Assembly: GCA_002317115.1 (NCBI GenBank)
Contig: DCIP01000005.1
Coordinates: forward strand, 6,139-12,625
Source: Candidatus Scybalocola fimicaballi
Lineage (GTDB): Bacteria > Bacteroidota > Bacteroidia > Bacteroidales > Paludibacteraceae
Direction: 5' to 3'
Length of the DNA stretch: 6,487 bases
Shown one piece after another: positions 5,439-6,487 of the stretch. Made by a program: the position numbers and the translations under genes. Numbering within the stretch: the stretch's first letter is position 1; each line of letters starts with the position of its first letter. Under the pieces are notes generated by a model. The model saw only the letters and a list, made by a program, of their open reading frames with translations, was not told where the DNA came from and ran no database searches.

Positions 5439-6487
5439 ATGGTCAGAAAACTTACAATGTCTCTAATGTCTGTTTCTGTTTTTGCATTGGCTAATGCGCA
5501 GGAGGTGGATGGAGTTTCGGGGGCAACAAGACATGTGCCGGATTCGGTGCAGTCTAATAAATTACTTTCTGCTTTATCGCGTCTTTCGTTGGGGGGATAT
5601 GGCGAAGCTGTGATGTCGAGAAATTTCTATAGCCAGAGTTTTAATCGCTATAATGCTCCTGAACGTTATGCCGACGACGATAGTCATGGTCGTTTCGATT
5701 TGCCCCACGTCACTTTCAATATTGGCTATGATTTTGGTAGAGGTTGGTCGTTTGGATCTGAGATGGAGTTTGAACATGGTGGTCCGGAGACTGCTGTTGA
5801 GATTGAGGCAGAGGAATCAGGTGAATATGAGGCTGAGACAGAGAAGGGTGGTGAGGTAGCACTCGAACAATTTTGGATCAATAAGGCTTTTGCCGACGGT
5901 AAGTTTAATATCAAAGCAGGTGAGATTATTGTTCCTGTTGGCTATTCCAACGCTCATCATGAACCGTTGAATTTCTTCACTTGTTATCGTCCAGAAGGAG
6001 AGTCGACGATTCTGCCAAACACTTGGCATCAGGTTGGTATTTCACTTTGGGGACGTACCAAGAATTGGGGATATGAGGCTCAATTCTTGTCAGGATTGAA
6101 TTCCGAAAGTTTTACTGCCGAAAAATTCGTTCATCAAGGAGCAACGAGTCCATACGAATTTAAGGTGGCCAATTGTTATGCCGCTGCTGGACGAGTGGAT
6201 AACTACTCTGTAGATGGGTTGAGACTTGCGTTGAGTGGCTATATCGGAAATACATTCCGCAACTCAATTAAAACTCCCGGATCTTCCTACGATGATGTTG
6301 ACGGAACGTTGCGAATCATTGCCGCTGATTTTGAATTGAAGCGTCGCAACTGGATTGTGAGAGGAAATATTGATTATGCTCATCTCGACGACGCGGAAAA
6401 AATCTCAGAATATAATAAGGCAAACTCTACTCACCACAAGTATCAGGATGGTAATCCATTCCACAATACAAATATTGGAGAGAAAGC
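5439..6487 (+). CDS. Outer-membrane porin-like beta-barrel protein (phosphate-selective porin O/P-like), 3' end cut off by the window
   Basis: The frame runs from the ATG at 5439 to the right edge, giving 349 complete codons. A Sec signal peptide is clear: basic VRK (2-4), a hydrophobic stretch (5-18) and an A-N-A cleavage site before Q21. The mature part is rich in alternating polar/aromatic stretches typical of barrel strands. Examples are LSLGGYGEAV (49-58), HVTFNIGYDFGRGWSFGSEMEFEHGG (90-115), VALEQFWINKAF (140-151), FNIKAGEIIVPVGY (156-169) and the YRPEGESTILPNTWHQVGISLWG block (183-205). The pattern of a strand turn, then an xRPE block and P-TW with a V-G-I-S-G-like strand, is familiar from Bacteroidota porins related to OprO/OprP; the ligand is not predictable. 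A Glu-rich stretch at 117-139 (10 Glu in 23) probably forms a loop. The ATG at 5439 is preferred over Met7 or Met10 because it keeps the basic signal-peptide end. Confidence 0.78.
   Translation, partial: MVRKLTMSLMSVSVFALANAQEVDGVSGATRHVPDSVQSNKLLSALSRLSLGGYGEAVMSRNFYSQSFNRYNAPERYADDDSHGRFDLPHVTFNIGYDFGRGWSFGSEMEFEHGGPETAVEIEAEESGEYEAETEKGGEVALEQFWINKAFADGKFNIKAGEIIVPVGYSNAHHEPLNFFTCYRPEGESTILPNTWHQVGISLWGRTKNWGYEAQFLSGLNSESFTAEKFVHQGATSPYEFKVANCYAAAGRVDNYSVDGLRLALSGYIGNTFRNSIKTPGSSYDDVDGTLRIIAADFELKRRNWIVRGNIDYAHLDDAEKISEYNKANSTHHKYQDGNPFHNTNIGEK

Noticed and set aside
5428..5466. A 12-codon upstream frame, ATG at 5428 to TAA at 5464-5466, overlapping the porin start
   Set aside because: It is out of frame with the porin and has no ribosome-binding site. 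An ATG in an A-rich leader is expected by chance, so a regulatory leader peptide is not supported.
5574..6029. Open frames of 62-70 codons overlapping the porin gene on both strands
   Set aside because: The porin frame has a signal peptide, a promoter and barrel-like sequence throughout; these are shadows.

Overview
The window looks like chromosomal DNA from a member of the Bacteroidota, probably the Bacteroidales and perhaps Prevotella-like. Four things point there: an IspG with the sequence features of that phylum, a Rel/SpoT protein carrying the RIRD form of the synthetase motif, an AAA-ATPase/PD-(D/E)XK protein of a type abundant in these genomes, and promoter elements of the form TAnnTTTG. 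The genus is inference; no rRNA or other decisive marker is present.

Layout, left to right. Positions 1-1101 (minus strand) hold the first 367 codons of ispG, an enzyme of the MEP isoprenoid pathway; its C-terminal part lies outside the window. Just upstream, with 25 bp between them, is a complete 515-residue gene on the same strand (1127-2674). It encodes a P-loop AAA-ATPase-like domain fused to a PD-(D/E)XK nuclease-like domain, and its biological role is unknown. Positions 2675-3028 are non-coding and unusually structured. They hold a perfect 13-bp hairpin, a long imperfect inverted repeat (2792-2934), a 12-bp direct repeat, and a clear intrinsic terminator for the next gene. Positions 3029-5257 (minus) encode a complete bifunctional (p)ppGpp synthetase/hydrolase. 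Positions 5258-5438 are a divergent promoter region. From 5439 to the right edge (plus strand) runs the 5' part of an outer-membrane porin-like gene.

The two housekeeping genes, ispG and rel, are not functionally linked in any obvious way. The ATPase/nuclease gene and its repeat-rich leader sit between them and look like an acquired module: sampled stretches are more AT-rich than either neighbour, repeats lie next to it, and it has its own candidate promoter after the rel terminator. I see no promoter or terminator between it and ispG, so ispG may depend on readthrough from it or on a promoter inside it. The porin gene has the best promoter in the window, with an 18-bp near-palindrome filling the spacer between its two elements, which suggests an operator.

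No tRNA, rRNA, CRISPR array or recognisable transposase is visible. The best leads for something undescribed are the composite repeat upstream of the ATPase/nuclease gene and that gene's placement directly ahead of an essential gene.
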